Shown: positions 17,501 through 26,461, numbered from the stretch's first letter. The stretch: 64,000 bases of DNA from Candidatus Enterococcus huntleyi (GCF_009933175.1 NZ_MAEJ01000012.1:124001-188000), one strand, 5' to 3'. The notes: a model not told the origin generated them from the letters alone. A program made the numbers and translations.

Positions 17501-17872
17501 ATGAAACTTATTATCAATACATCATTGATGATTCCGATATATGAACAGATTGTTGATCAGGTCAAGCGATTGATACGTCAGGGAGAATTGAAGGAAGCGG
17601 ACAATTTACCATCAGTACGAGCCTTAGCTAAAGAGCTGAAAATTAGTGCGTTGACTGTAAAAAAAGCCTATGACAGTCTCGAAGAAGAAGGGTATGTCGA
17701 AACGGTGCATGGCAAAGGGACCTATGTTTTAGCAACAAATCAAGAGATTTTATTGGAAGAACAAATGAAAGAGCTAGAGGGTGAATTGGAACGCGTGATT
17801 CAGAAAAGTCGGCGCTATGGGATTAGCGATGCGGATTTGAAACAACTAGTTGAATTACTATTGGAGGGGTAA
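17501..17872 (+). CDS. GntR family regulator, YtrA subfamily
   Basis: 123 residues, the short length typical of YtrA-type GntR proteins that lack a separate ligand domain. Winged helix at about 8-75: PIYEQIVDQVKRLIRQGELKEADNLPSVRALAKELKISALTVKKAYDSLEEEGYVETVHGKGTYV. The last 45 residues form a dimerisation helix. First gene of a three-gene operon with an ABC exporter (4 bases to the next start), the standard YtrA layout. Family members usually repress such operons until cell-wall antibiotics are present. Confidence 0.92.
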   Translation: MKLIINTSLMIPIYEQIVDQVKRLIRQGELKEADNLPSVRALAKELKISALTVKKAYDSLEEEGYVETVHGKGTYVLATNQEILLEEQMKELEGELERVIQKSRRYGISDADLKQLVELLLEG

Positions 17873-17875
17873 ACG

Positions 17876-18724
17876 ATGTTAGAAATTAAACAAGTAAGAA
17901 AACAATATGGCGATTTTTCATTGGACTGTTCATTGGCAGTGATGCAGGGAATGATTACCGGGTTGATTGGTCAAAATGGCGCCGGTAAGAGTACAACCTT
18001 TAAGGCAATTTTAGGCCTGATTTCCATCGATAGTGGGTCAATTACACTTTTAGACAAAGACATTGCTCAGGTTACACCACATGATAAAGAAGGCTTGGGC
18101 GTGGTCTTGTCGGATTCTGGATTTAGTGGCTACTTAACGATTAATGATATCATTCCTATCTTGAAAAATTTATATTCGGCTTTTGATCATCCGTATTTTA
18201 TGCAACAGGTCAGCCATTTTCAATTACCACTGGATAAACAAATTAAAGAATTTTCGACGGGGATGAAGGCCAAATTGAAAGTTCTCGTGGCGATTTCTCA
18301 CAAAGCCAAGTTACTAATTCTGGATGAACCGACAGCTGGGTTGGATGTAATCGCGCGAGATGAGTTACTTGATTTGTTGCGGGAATTTATGGAAAAGAAT
18401 CAGGAGGCAGCCATTCTGATCAGTTCACACATCTCAAGTGACTTGGAAACACTGTGCGATGATCTCTACATGATTCATGAAGGACGCATTATTTTGCATG
18501 AAGAGACAGACGTTTTGTTAAGTGATTATGCGGTTCTAAAACTCGATGAGGAACAATTTGAAAAGCTCGATAAACAATATGTTTTACGACAAAAACGTGA
18601 GCCATATGGGTATAGCTGTTTGACCAACCAGAAGCAGTATTATGCTGAGAACTATCCGCAAATTGTGATTGCTAAAGGGTCAATTGATGAAGTGATTACG
18701 CTGATGATAAGGGGGAATTTGTGA
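17876..18724 (+). CDS. ABC exporter ATPase of the GntR operon
   Basis: 282 residues. Walker A GQNGAGKST (about residues 31-39), a divergent signature FSTGMKAKLK, Walker B LLILDEPTAGLD and the H-loop SSHISSD. About 60 C-terminal residues beyond the catalytic domain are typical of the subfamily linked to YtrA regulators. It overlaps the permease start and would power export of, or resistance to, an envelope-active compound. The substrate is not evident. Confidence 0.93.
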   Translation: MLEIKQVRKQYGDFSLDCSLAVMQGMITGLIGQNGAGKSTTFKAILGLISIDSGSITLLDKDIAQVTPHDKEGLGVVLSDSGFSGYLTINDIIPILKNLYSAFDHPYFMQQVSHFQLPLDKQIKEFSTGMKAKLKVLVAISHKAKLLILDEPTAGLDVIARDELLDLLREFMEKNQEAAILISSHISSDLETLCDDLYMIHEGRIILHEETDVLLSDYAVLKLDEEQFEKLDKQYVLRQKREPYGYSCLTNQKQYYAENYPQIVIAKGSIDEVITLMIRGNL

Positions 18725-19368
18725 TGAAAGGACTACTGATTAAAGATATTCGGTTAATGAAAATACAGGCTAAATTTTTTGTCATGATTATTTTTATTTC
18801 GCTAGTTATTTCGACGATGAATGCGGATCCGACCTTTGCGATTGGCTTCATGGGATTTGTCGGCTCAATGTTCACCATGAGCACGATTAGCTATGACGAG
18901 TTTGATAATGGCCATGCTTTCTTGTTCACGTTACCCATCTCACGAAATTCTTACGTCATAGAAAAATACTGCTTCGGTTTACTGTTAGGATTTGCTTCTT
19001 GGTTAGTCGGAACGGCGCTTAGTCTAGTAAGCATCGTGGTGATAGGTAGAGGGGATGTCAAAGGAGCCTTACTTGCGGCCTTATTAATTTTACCGATGAT
19101 TATTTTACTCTTTTCATTCATGGCCCCTTTTCAAATCAAATATGGGGGCGAAAAAGGGCGGCTGGTCATGATTGGCGCAGTCGGTATCATCATGATAATC
19201 AGTTTTATTGCGACAAAATTAATTGATCAACAAGCGTTGATTCAGCTACTCAATGCGCTTCTTGAAAATATGTATCTAACCATCGCAGTCCTTATCGTCG
19301 TTACGCTACTTGTCTTTGGCGTTTCATTGATGAGTAGTCTGGTGATTATGAATAAGAAACAATTCTAA
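18724..19368 (+). CDS. ABC-2 permease of the GntR operon
   Basis: 214 residues, six hydrophobic segments, ABC2_membrane_5-like (an N-terminal MKGLLIKDIRLMK, then alternating membrane helices). The ATG at 18724 is preferred to a GTG at 18721 because AAGGGGG is 8 bases before it; either start overlaps the ATPase stop. It forms the membrane part of the exporter. A terminator follows at 19396. Confidence 0.87.
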   Translation: MKGLLIKDIRLMKIQAKFFVMIIFISLVISTMNADPTFAIGFMGFVGSMFTMSTISYDEFDNGHAFLFTLPISRNSYVIEKYCFGLLLGFASWLVGTALSLVSIVVIGRGDVKGALLAALLILPMIILLFSFMAPFQIKYGGEKGRLVMIGAVGIIMIISFIATKLIDQQALIQLLNALLENMYLTIAVLIVVTLLVFGVSLMSSLVIMNKKQF

Positions 19369-19395
19369 GATAAGAGGTAAATACGCTGGGAAATT

Positions 19396-19449
19396 AAAAA
19401 TAGAGCCAGGAATTTAAGGAGTACGTTCCTTATTCTGGGCTCTATTTTT
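19396..19449. terminator. Strong terminator after the GntR-ABC operon
   Basis: AAAAATAGAGCC (19396-19407) and GGGCTCTATTTTT (19437-19449) pair, with further pairing inside (AGGAATTTAAGGA against TCCTTATTCT). A run on one side and T run on the other, so it may also serve the convergent M23 gene. Confidence 0.8.
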
Positions 19450-19504
19450 GTCTATGTACGGGAAGAACAGTGAGTATGATTTTCGTGAATACTTTCATAA
19501 TGAA

Positions 19505-20200
19505 TTATTTCAGAAAACGAATTCGATCTTTGCGTGAAGGTATTTCCTGACTAACTTTGTGCCACGAGTTATTTTTATAAATCTCATATTCTTCGAAGTT
19601 TACAGGGAAACCTTGTGCCTCTTTGAAGTCTGGTCGATCCATTACTTGCAAATGTAAATGAGGCGCAGTTGAATTCCCTGAATGACCGACCTCACCTAAT
19701 AGCTCGCCTTTTTTTACTTGTTGTCCAAGGATAACATTAATCGAATTCTTTTTCATGTGGACCAATGCAATGTAGACCCTTGGCGCACATTTCAATACAA
19801 CATAATTTCCTGCTAGTCGACTGAAGTCATGTTTACTCTCATCAAAAGAGAGAGATTTTTTTAGGCCAATTAAAGATTCTACGAGCCAATGAACAATTCT
19901 ACGTTCTTTATGACCATCCACGACCGCAACTATTTCTCCATTCAGCGGCGCATAGATTGGCTCACCCCAACCATAACAATCTTTGAGAGGAACCCCAAAT
20001 AGAATTCGCCGACTTTCGCTTACTTTATAGAAAGGGGTATTTTTTCTTAGATAGTCGACTTGTTGAAAGTCAAAAGCATATCTCAAACCCATTCGGTCTG
20101 TACCATGGCTAGGAACTTTATCGGCTGGCGAAGTGAGCGCGTTCCACTCGCCACGCAGGGGGAACTCGATAGTCAGTGGTTCTAAATGTGTTGTGTGCAT
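19505..20200 (-). CDS. M23 family metallopeptidase-like protein without signal peptide
   Basis: 231 residues. The LytM/M23 zinc site is readable: the first motif HGTDRMGLRYAFD (His and Asp), then YIALVHM and GHSGNSTAPHLHLQVMD (HLH). M23 enzymes cut peptidoglycan cross-links or act in signalling, but this protein starts MHTTHLEPLTIEFPLRG with no signal peptide or membrane anchor, so an extracellular hydrolase role is not assured. It is the second gene after a TetR regulator, 47 bases downstream, and probably shares its promoter. A cytoplasmic or amidohydrolase-like role is possible. Confidence 0.8.
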   Translation of the reverse strand: MHTTHLEPLTIEFPLRGEWNALTSPADKVPSHGTDRMGLRYAFDFQQVDYLRKNTPFYKVSESRRILFGVPLKDCYGWGEPIYAPLNGEIVAVVDGHKERRIVHWLVESLIGLKKSLSFDESKHDFSRLAGNYVVLKCAPRVYIALVHMKKNSINVILGQQVKKGELLGEVGHSGNSTAPHLHLQVMDRPDFKEAQGFPVNFEEYEIYKNNSWHKVSQEIPSRKDRIRFLK

Positions 20201-20247
20201 GATATTCCTCCTATCTTTTTAGGTAATACTATCTGTCTCAGATAATC

Positions 20248-20883
20248 TTAGTTCATTTTTTCTAAAGGAGAATAAAAAATTTTTCTCAGCTCATCAAAAT
20301 AGGCATCTAAGTGTTCAATTATCTTTTCTGAATCAAAGCTATCAGCGCCAGAACGTTTGATTTCTTGCAATATTTGGGTAGTAAAGCCAATATTAGCCCA
20401 TGTAATAAACTGTTTGCAGATATTTTTATCAAGCTCTTTCCTAAAGTGTGATTCATCAATCGTGTCTAAAATAGCGGAGCACTCCGCCAAATTATTCTGC
20501 TGGTTTTCATGAAGTAGTATTTCATTAATCACGTGAGAATTAGTTGGTTCTGTTAATTTATCAAATTCGAGAATTGCTGGATATTGTCGGATTAAGTCGA
20601 TTTGCAAGAGATAAGATTGACGTAATTTTGAAAACAACTCTTGTTCGCGCGTATCTAATTTCTGATAATAATGCTCGTCTAAAAGCTGTTTAAAATAACG
20701 ATAGACAAATAGAAACAATTCTTGTTTATTCTCAACATAATGGAACATCAGCGCTTTTGATATTCCTGCCTCTTTGGCGATTATATTGGTTGAAGCAGCA
20801 TCGTAGCCTTTCGTTACGAATTCTTTCAGGGCTGCATTCAGAATCGCTAGTTTTCTTTCTTCATCAAGCTTTGAAATATTCAT
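20248..20883 (-). CDS. TetR family regulator upstream of the M23 gene
   Basis: 211 residues with an N-terminal TetR domain (LAILNAALKEFVTKGYDAASTNIIAKEAGISKALMFHYVENKQELF). The C-terminal ligand domain is helical and contains three Cys. GGAAAGGAAACC precedes the ATG. Two near-identical inverted operators flank its promoter at 20986-21035, which indicates autoregulation. The M23 protein gene follows in the same direction, so it is the likely target. Confidence 0.9.
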   Translation of the reverse strand: MNISKLDEERKLAILNAALKEFVTKGYDAASTNIIAKEAGISKALMFHYVENKQELFLFVYRYFKQLLDEHYYQKLDTREQELFSKLRQSYLLQIDLIRQYPAILEFDKLTEPTNSHVINEILLHENQQNNLAECSAILDTIDESHFRKELDKNICKQFITWANIGFTTQILQEIKRSGADSFDSEKIIEHLDAYFDELRKIFYSPLEKMN

Positions 20884-20985
20884 CGGTGGTTTCCTTTCCA
20901 GAATTGTAATTTTTCTTTTTTTATGGTTCTATCTCAGGCTGTAGGATAGTTCTACTGTAGCCTGTTCTTCTCTTAATTTCTATCA

Positions 20986-21035
20986 TTGACCTATCAGGTT
21001 AATATAATTGTATCTCTATTTACCTAATAGGTCAA
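20986..21035 (-). promoter_or_regulatory. tetR-M23 promoter with two operator copies
   Basis: Reverse-strand promoter TTGACC (21035-21030), 17-base spacer, TACAAT (21012-21007). Two copies of the site TTGACCTATYAGGTWAA lie at 21035-21019 (reverse) and 20986-21002 (forward), in inverted orientation. Each copy also has its own small palindrome, ACCT-ATC-AGGT and ACCT-AAT-AGGT. One site covers the -35, the other lies just beyond the -10. Confidence 0.8.
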
Positions 21036-21464
21036 GATTGTCGAAATCTTCATTAGTTAAATCTCAAAACAAATTGTTTCAATAAGCAAATTAGTAAAGG
21101 GTAAAAATACAGAAAAATGTTTATCCGTTATTTTTTGTTTGTAAAATTAGCTATTTTTGACAGATCGTAAAAAAAGATAATAATCGAACATAACTCTGTG
21201 AAAATCTGTAAATTTGGTCTAATAATATTTGTGAAATAACCGTCTAATTTGTCTGGTAGATAGATTTGAAAAGGAGAGGATTTGAAAGGAGACTTCCAAA
21301 GAATTGAGTAGGAAATTGAAGGATAACAATAATTAAGCCGAGCGGGAAAAGAGATTTCCCTTAATTAAACCCTATTATAAAAGGATTTCTTTTATCAAAG
21401 AGTCTTGATAAGTTCATTCAGGTGTGTGATACTTAAATAAAAAAAGGGTTAGGTATGTGTATAA
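21036..21464. other. Long gap before the GDPD gene with two leader hairpins
   Basis: No gene seen. Two stem-loops precede the GDPD start: GGGAAA-AGAGA-TTTCCC (21344-21360), extended by outer arms TAATTAA and TTAATTA, and ATAAAAG-GATTT-CTTTTAT near 21376-21394. Neither has the form of a terminator. They may belong to the 5-prime untranslated region of the GDPD mRNA. Confidence 0.4.
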
Positions 21465-23282
21465 ATGTTGCGTATTTTTGATTCAAGTTATTTGAAAAAG
21501 ACCACACAAGGTTGGGGTATACAATTGGTTAGTTTTGCTTTATTGTTTAATTTTTTACAGCTATTTTTGATACAGCCACTCGTTAGTTTGATTTTTCGAT
21601 TTGGCTTAGCTACTTCGGGATACCAGGTGTTATTTAACGACAATATGCTCGATTATTTTTTCTCGCCAATGGGGCTTATTTCTGGAATTATTTCAATGGT
21701 GCTAGTTTTAATCATCAGTTTCTTCGAGTTTACTGTATTGATTAATTTTACTACTGAGAAGCTAAAAACAGAGGAGGGATCGATTTTCCATCAGCTGAGA
21801 GCCTTCAAGCTTTCTAAGAAGATGCTGAATCCGTTGAATATCGTGTGCACGTTTGTGTATGTATTTCTTTTTCTTCCTATTGTTAATTTGGGTTATACGA
21901 GTCCGCTATTTCCTTTTTTCAAAATACCCAATTTCATTACCGGAGAGTTGGCCAAAGGAAACTATGGACAGTATCTGATTCTATTCGTCTACGGACTGAT
22001 CTATCTAGGCTTCTTTCTGAGTATTTATGTCGTACCTAGTATGGTTTTAGAAGGGAAATCTTTTCTTTCAGGAAGTCGATCTAGTGTGGCAGCTATCAAA
22101 AAAAATCTCTTCTTTTATCTGAAAATTGTTGTGGTGTATTTGATCATATGGGGGTTGTTAAAAGGATTGCCAGAATATATGGCTGAAGAGTATTTTCTAC
22201 CAATCACCGGTGCTGAAATTTTCCATGTCTTTCAAAATGGTCAAATTTTGTCGGGCATAGGGAAAATTCTTTTCTTTCTCTATTATCATCTCGGACAATT
22301 GTTGGTTATGCCGCTATTGCTTAGCTTATTAACTTATGGCTTTTATCATGAGAAAAAAGATTCTCTGGTAAATGAAAGCTCTAGTTACTCATTCACAAGG
22401 GTTAAGCGTCTGGTCAGTCAACTATTTCAGAGAAGAGTGCTACAAATTATCTTTGCCGCTTTACTAGTTACATCTGTCTTTTTATTTACCTATTATTCTT
22501 TAGAGGATGCCAGTGATTTACATGAGCCAATCGTTATTGGCCATCGTGGAAGTCTGGATGGCGTCGAGAATACCGTCGAAGCGGTGCAAGGGGCAATCGA
22601 TGCAAAAGTTGAGTACGCTGAAGTTGACATATTGTTATCTAAAGATGGTATACCAATGGTTATTCATGATGATTCTCTACAGCGTTTAGCGGGGATTAAC
22701 AAATCTGTTCATGAATTAACGGCAGCTGAGCTTTCAGAAGTACAGTTGAAACAAAATGGTCATACCGGAAAAATTTCGACATTGGATGAAGTATTGGCCT
22801 ATTGCCAAGATAAAATTCAGCTCGCTGTAGAATTGAAATTACATAATCATGAATCAAAAAATTTGATTGATGAAGTGGCTAAAGTCATGAAAAAATATAA
22901 TGTTTTAGAGAGTGCTATCTTCTTATCATTGGATTATTCATTGGTGGAGGAGATGAGTACCAAGCATCCAGAGACCACCAATGGCTACTGTATTTTTGGG
23001 AATATCGGCTACTTAGATCCGACCGTGATTTCTACCATGAAGATTGATTTCGTTTTAATCGAAGAATGGATGGCTACGCGAACGAATCTAATGGAATTCC
23101 GACGTGCGTGGCTTCCAGTATATATTTGGACAGTTAATGAACCAGATGAAATGCAATCGTTTCTAAAAAGAGGTGCACTAGGATTAGTGACGGATCATCC
23201 GCAAATAGCTGTTGAGCAACGGGCAGAATTCGAAAAAGACAGCCAGCGCACCTATTTGAAACCAGAGGACTGGCAAGACTAA
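21465..23282 (+). CDS. Membrane-anchored glycerophosphodiester phosphodiesterase
   Basis: 605 residues. The first 350 or so are a membrane domain of about eight helices (GPDPase membrane domain); the rest is the GDPD catalytic TIM barrel. Catalytic residues are visible: IGHRGS (His, Arg), ENTVEA (Glu, Asn), EVDILLSKDG (Glu, Asp), IHDDSLQRL (His) and VELKLH. The enzyme splits glycerophosphodiesters to glycerol-3-phosphate and an alcohol; membrane forms may act on lipids or on lipoteichoic and wall polymers of glycerol phosphate. It stands alone, with a long leader upstream and a terminator behind. Confidence 0.93.
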   Translation: MLRIFDSSYLKKTTQGWGIQLVSFALLFNFLQLFLIQPLVSLIFRFGLATSGYQVLFNDNMLDYFFSPMGLISGIISMVLVLIISFFEFTVLINFTTEKLKTEEGSIFHQLRAFKLSKKMLNPLNIVCTFVYVFLFLPIVNLGYTSPLFPFFKIPNFITGELAKGNYGQYLILFVYGLIYLGFFLSIYVVPSMVLEGKSFLSGSRSSVAAIKKNLFFYLKIVVVYLIIWGLLKGLPEYMAEEYFLPITGAEIFHVFQNGQILSGIGKILFFLYYHLGQLLVMPLLLSLLTYGFYHEKKDSLVNESSSYSFTRVKRLVSQLFQRRVLQIIFAALLVTSVFLFTYYSLEDASDLHEPIVIGHRGSLDGVENTVEAVQGAIDAKVEYAEVDILLSKDGIPMVIHDDSLQRLAGINKSVHELTAAELSEVQLKQNGHTGKISTLDEVLAYCQDKIQLAVELKLHNHESKNLIDEVAKVMKKYNVLESAIFLSLDYSLVEEMSTKHPETTNGYCIFGNIGYLDPTVISTMKIDFVLIEEWMATRTNLMEFRRAWLPVYIWTVNEPDEMQSFLKRGALGLVTDHPQIAVEQRAEFEKDSQRTYLKPEDWQD

Positions 23283-23304
23283 GTAATTAGTAGACAAACA
23301 AAAA

Positions 23305-23349
23305 GCTTTCTAGCTAAGTCAAGGGTATGTGACTCAGGCGCTAGAAAGC
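23305..23349 (+). terminator. Terminator after the GDPD gene
   Basis: GCTTTCTAGC (23305-23314) pairs with GCTAGAAAGC (23340-23349), with inner TAAGTCA/TGACTCA, and is followed by ATTTAATTTT. Confidence 0.75.
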
Positions 23350-23486
23350 ATTTAATTTTGCGTAACGGTGACCGAACATTAGTGGTTGAATAGATTCTAC
23401 TTTAGTTTGATCTTAAGCTTTTGGTAATCTCTATTTCGCTGTTATTCAGACAATTTCTGTGTACTTTTTAAGAAGCAATAACTAAG

Positions 23487-24692
23487 CTATTTCGCAGTCC
23501 AGTGATAAATAAGATTGGCTGCGGTTTGAGCTCCAGTCATTTGTTTTTCCTTGATTTGTCGGGCCATTTCTTGGGCTCTAGTCTGATAGCTTGGGTTGGT
23601 TAACATCGTTTTTATAATCTCTGCCAAGTTTTTTTCTTTGATATCTTTACTGCGAAGAGCGTAGGCATTCCCGTATTTGGCACAAATATTGACATTGTAG
23701 CGTTGCTCCATTTGCAAGCCTAGTGCAATAAAGGGTTTGCCTGAGAGACAGGCTGTCTGAATTGTACCCTCACCGCCATGTAAGATAGACAAATCAATCA
23801 AAGAATTGATCTCTTCTGTGGGTAGCCAATCGAAAATATGGACATTATCTGCGAACTGCTTATTTTTATACTCGGGAACATAGTAGGCCACACTACAAAT
23901 AAACGTGTAGGGGAGTTGAGCAAGAATCGGTAAGATTTTCAAAATTAGTTGCCGGTTAGCTGAACTGCCCATCGAAAAATAAATCAATGGCCGTTTTTCA
24001 GCAGCAAGTTGATAGATTTTCTCAGGAATTTCCGTCCCTAACTTGGCATAGATAAAGCCAGTGTATGCATAGTTCTCTGGCAATTCTGTGATTCCTGTTA
24101 ACTCAGGATAGGTGGTAATCAAATTGACATCCCCGTCAAAAATATCGATAGAATGATGAAAAATCTTCTGTTGATATTTTTTTTCGATATGTTTAAAGAC
24201 ACTTGGAACATATCGAACACTCAGTAATAGTTTACGGATCAGTGGTTTTAGTAGCGGAATATCAAACAGTTCACCACTTTGTATTTGTGGGCGAGAGTAG
24301 GCAAATGGTTTAACGTAAAATAAGGGGACTTGGCAAATTCTAGCCGACATGAATAACGAAATCGAAGTGCCAATCACGACTTTCTCAATTTGATGCGCTT
24401 TGATAAAGTCAATTTCAGCAGCTACTCGCTTTTCCATCAATTCTTTAGTGAAGGGATTTTTGATGGTTTTTAGTTGATCAAAACGAATCATCTCTGCGGC
24501 CATCTTTTCTGAAGTTTCAGGTTGCAAATAATGAACAGTGAAGCCAGCTTCTTCAATCAGATAAGCAAATTTTTTGGCATAGGCAATAAAAAAGCATTGA
24601 ACACCTAGTTGGTGCACTTCTTTGGCTACTTCAATCATTCTTGTCGTTTCAGCAAGATTGATTGTTTCTGGGGCGAAAAGTATGGATTGCAT
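23487..24692 (-). CDS. GT1-type glycosyltransferase
   Basis: 401 residues with the GT-B plan of UDP-glycosyltransferase/MGT-like enzymes. The C-terminal half has YFSMGSSANR (start of the nucleotide-binding domain), VHIFDWLPTEEI and LSILHGGEGTIQTACLSGKPFIALGLQMEQRYN, the donor-binding signature with His and Glu/Gln. No membrane segment or signal. Such enzymes glycosylate small hydrophobic acceptors (macrolides, flavonoids, sterols) or lipids. It is the last of a run of genes at 23.5-26.2 kb that look like detoxification proteins. GAGGAGG precedes the ATG. Confidence 0.85.
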   Translation of the reverse strand: MQSILFAPETINLAETTRMIEVAKEVHQLGVQCFFIAYAKKFAYLIEEAGFTVHYLQPETSEKMAAEMIRFDQLKTIKNPFTKELMEKRVAAEIDFIKAHQIEKVVIGTSISLFMSARICQVPLFYVKPFAYSRPQIQSGELFDIPLLKPLIRKLLLSVRYVPSVFKHIEKKYQQKIFHHSIDIFDGDVNLITTYPELTGITELPENYAYTGFIYAKLGTEIPEKIYQLAAEKRPLIYFSMGSSANRQLILKILPILAQLPYTFICSVAYYVPEYKNKQFADNVHIFDWLPTEEINSLIDLSILHGGEGTIQTACLSGKPFIALGLQMEQRYNVNICAKYGNAYALRSKDIKEKNLAEIIKTMLTNPSYQTRAQEMARQIKEKQMTGAQTAANLIYHWTAK

Positions 24693-24737
24693 GAATTCCT
24701 CCTCGGAAAATCTATTTTTTTACCAGTAGTCTGTTAT

Positions 24738-25277
24738 TTACATCGTAGCGATTTTTCTTACGGTGTTGGCTGTTCGAATAGTTATTTGTCCACGGATTTT
24801 TGAGCTAGCTGTCTTTGACCACCACTTCGTTTTTCGGGAATTCTCACGATCAAAGGACCAAAAGATACTTTCTTTGTAGCTTGTTTCTTGTTCTAATTCT
24901 TCATTGACTGGGCCAATCGCTGCGTAAAAGTTTTCGATAGTTAGCGGCGGAATAAGAAATATCAAGTTGTCATAGACGCCTTTATCTGTCGAGCCCCACC
25001 AATCTGGCGCATTCTTCAATATATCTTGAACAGCTGTCTGTTCAATTACAAAAACGGGAATGTCTAGATCAAAACTCTTTTTGATCATCGTCGAAAGTGT
25101 GGTAGATAAAAAATGAGTGTCATCAATCGTCGTAGAAAAGAGCAGATTGCCACTATTAAGATGCGTTCGAACATCAAGATAGCCCAGCGCTTCACAGCCG
25201 TTCTTTAGCTCAGCCATGGAAATTTGATTTTTCCCACCGACATTAATCCCTCTTAGTAACGCAATATATCTATTCAT
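24738..25277 (-). CDS. DUF1697 family protein
   Basis: 179 residues. The start MNRYIALLRGINVGGKNQISMAELK is the hallmark of DUF1697 proteins, and LGYLDVRTHLNSGNLLFST continues it. Their biochemical role is not established. AAAAGGAGATTC precedes the ATG. It lies between the GT1 enzyme and the ClbS/DfsB-like gene, all in one direction with gaps under 60 bases, so probably co-transcribed. Confidence 0.88.
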   Translation of the reverse strand: MNRYIALLRGINVGGKNQISMAELKNGCEALGYLDVRTHLNSGNLLFSTTIDDTHFLSTTLSTMIKKSFDLDIPVFVIEQTAVQDILKNAPDWWGSTDKGVYDNLIFLIPPLTIENFYAAIGPVNEELEQETSYKESIFWSFDRENSRKTKWWSKTASSKIRGQITIRTANTVRKIATM

Positions 25278-25333
25278 GACGAATCTCCTTTTCTGCTCAT
25301 TCGTAAGTTTACTATCTTATCATCAGGCATCAA

Positions 25334-25864
25334 CTATAGTGTTTTTTTATACCGTTTAACCTTTTTAATTGCCCAGTCATAATGACTAGCTGTGCTGGAG
25401 ACAAAGTAACCTCCAAGTGTACTGCCACCAACCCATTTGTATTGCTTCTTCAAAAATAGTTGCTCATCTGAAAATTCATTAGCAAGTACCATAACTTTCG
25501 TGTGGCTGTCCTTTACTAACGCCAACGCTTCATTAAAAGAGGTTTCTTGGTGTTTTTCGACAAATTCCACATTCATGGACCCGTAACTACGCCAATTGTA
25601 ACCTTCTTTCAGGAATTGTTGCGTAACCCCCTTTTGATTAGCTGTCACCCAATTGAGCAGTAACTGATGCCATTCATACAAATGAATCAACACATCTTTA
25701 AGCGTTTTGTCTCGTTTCCAATGGGCAGCTGGGTCTTTCTCATCAGCAAAAGGTAGCTGTGTGTCAAGAGCTTCTTCTGGCAGTGAGTCAATCAGTATCA
25801 GTAGGGTGGCAAAATTTTCCTCACTTGCTTGCAATAGGTCGCTTTTCGTTCTAGGTCTAGCCAT
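25334..25864 (-). CDS. ClbS/DfsB family four-helix protein
   Basis: 176 residues. MARPRTKSDLLQASEENFATLL, KDVLIHLYEWHQLLLNW, GYNWRSYGSMNVEF and TASHYDWAIKKVKRYKK fit the ClbS/DfsB group within the DinB-like four-helix superfamily. ClbS protects its host against the genotoxin colibactin; most family members have no known ligand. The His/Trp residues in helix 2 and the C-terminal SHYDWA match the family. GGAGGAAAATTAG precedes the ATG. Confidence 0.85.
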   Translation of the reverse strand: MARPRTKSDLLQASEENFATLLILIDSLPEEALDTQLPFADEKDPAAHWKRDKTLKDVLIHLYEWHQLLLNWVTANQKGVTQQFLKEGYNWRSYGSMNVEFVEKHQETSFNEALALVKDSHTKVMVLANEFSDEQLFLKKQYKWVGGSTLGGYFVSSTASHYDWAIKKVKRYKKTL

Positions 25865-25901
25865 CTAATTTTCCTCCAAAAAATAATTTTTTCAAATCAG
25901 T

Positions 25902-26207
25902 TCATGAGATTGATTTTTTCGCTTTCTGGTGTTTTGGTGGGTGAGCGGTGATAATCGTATAGCTGTGGGCATTGACAGTGATGATTGCTTGCTCCGTTTC
26001 CGCGTAATAATTTTTCCCTTGTCTAGTAATTTGGCAGTTGGGTAACTGGATTTGTTGCTTGCACCAATCTACCACGTCGTCAACCTGCAAGGATAGATTA
26101 TTTTTAATTCGTTCCACGCCTAACTCGGTTGTATGTAAGTGATTTAGCTGTTCTAATAAAGTCGTTTTAGGTGGGACTATTGAGTTTGCTGCGTCTGTTA
26201 TCGTCAT
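25902..26207 (-). CDS. DUF3781 family protein
   Basis: 101 residues, similar to DUF3781: LHTTELGVERIKNNLSLQVDDVVDWCKQQI, then the conserved ITRQGKNYYAETEQAIITVNAHSYTIITAH. Function unknown. It is the first gene of the co-directional run down to the GT1 enzyme. A basic Lys-rich tail ends the protein. Confidence 0.8.
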   Translation of the reverse strand: MTITDAANSIVPPKTTLLEQLNHLHTTELGVERIKNNLSLQVDDVVDWCKQQIQLPNCQITRQGKNYYAETEQAIITVNAHSYTIITAHPPKHQKAKKSIS

Positions 26208-26411
26208 AGTTGAATGCCTCCCTTGCTTGATTCTTCTTTATCAGTATATCGGCTATTCCGGCGGTCGACAAGTTTAAATTACAAACAAATGTTCGACTGT
26301 TTAAATTGATTGTTTAAATTATTCAAATTGTGCGAGTTGCTCGTCCAAATGAAGTTACTCTCCGCGAGTACAAAAGGCTGTCAGTTGGTCATTTAGAAAA
26401 TAATCATAAAA

Positions 26412-26444
26412 AGGACACCAGCCTGTGATTGTGCTGAATGTCCT
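26412..26444 (-). terminator. Terminator after the AraC-VOC pair
   Basis: AGGACACCAGC (26412-26422) pairs with GCTGAATGTCCT (26433-26444); on the reverse strand TTTTTATGATTATT follows. Confidence 0.65.
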
Positions 26445-26461
26445 CATCTGATTGATAGCAA

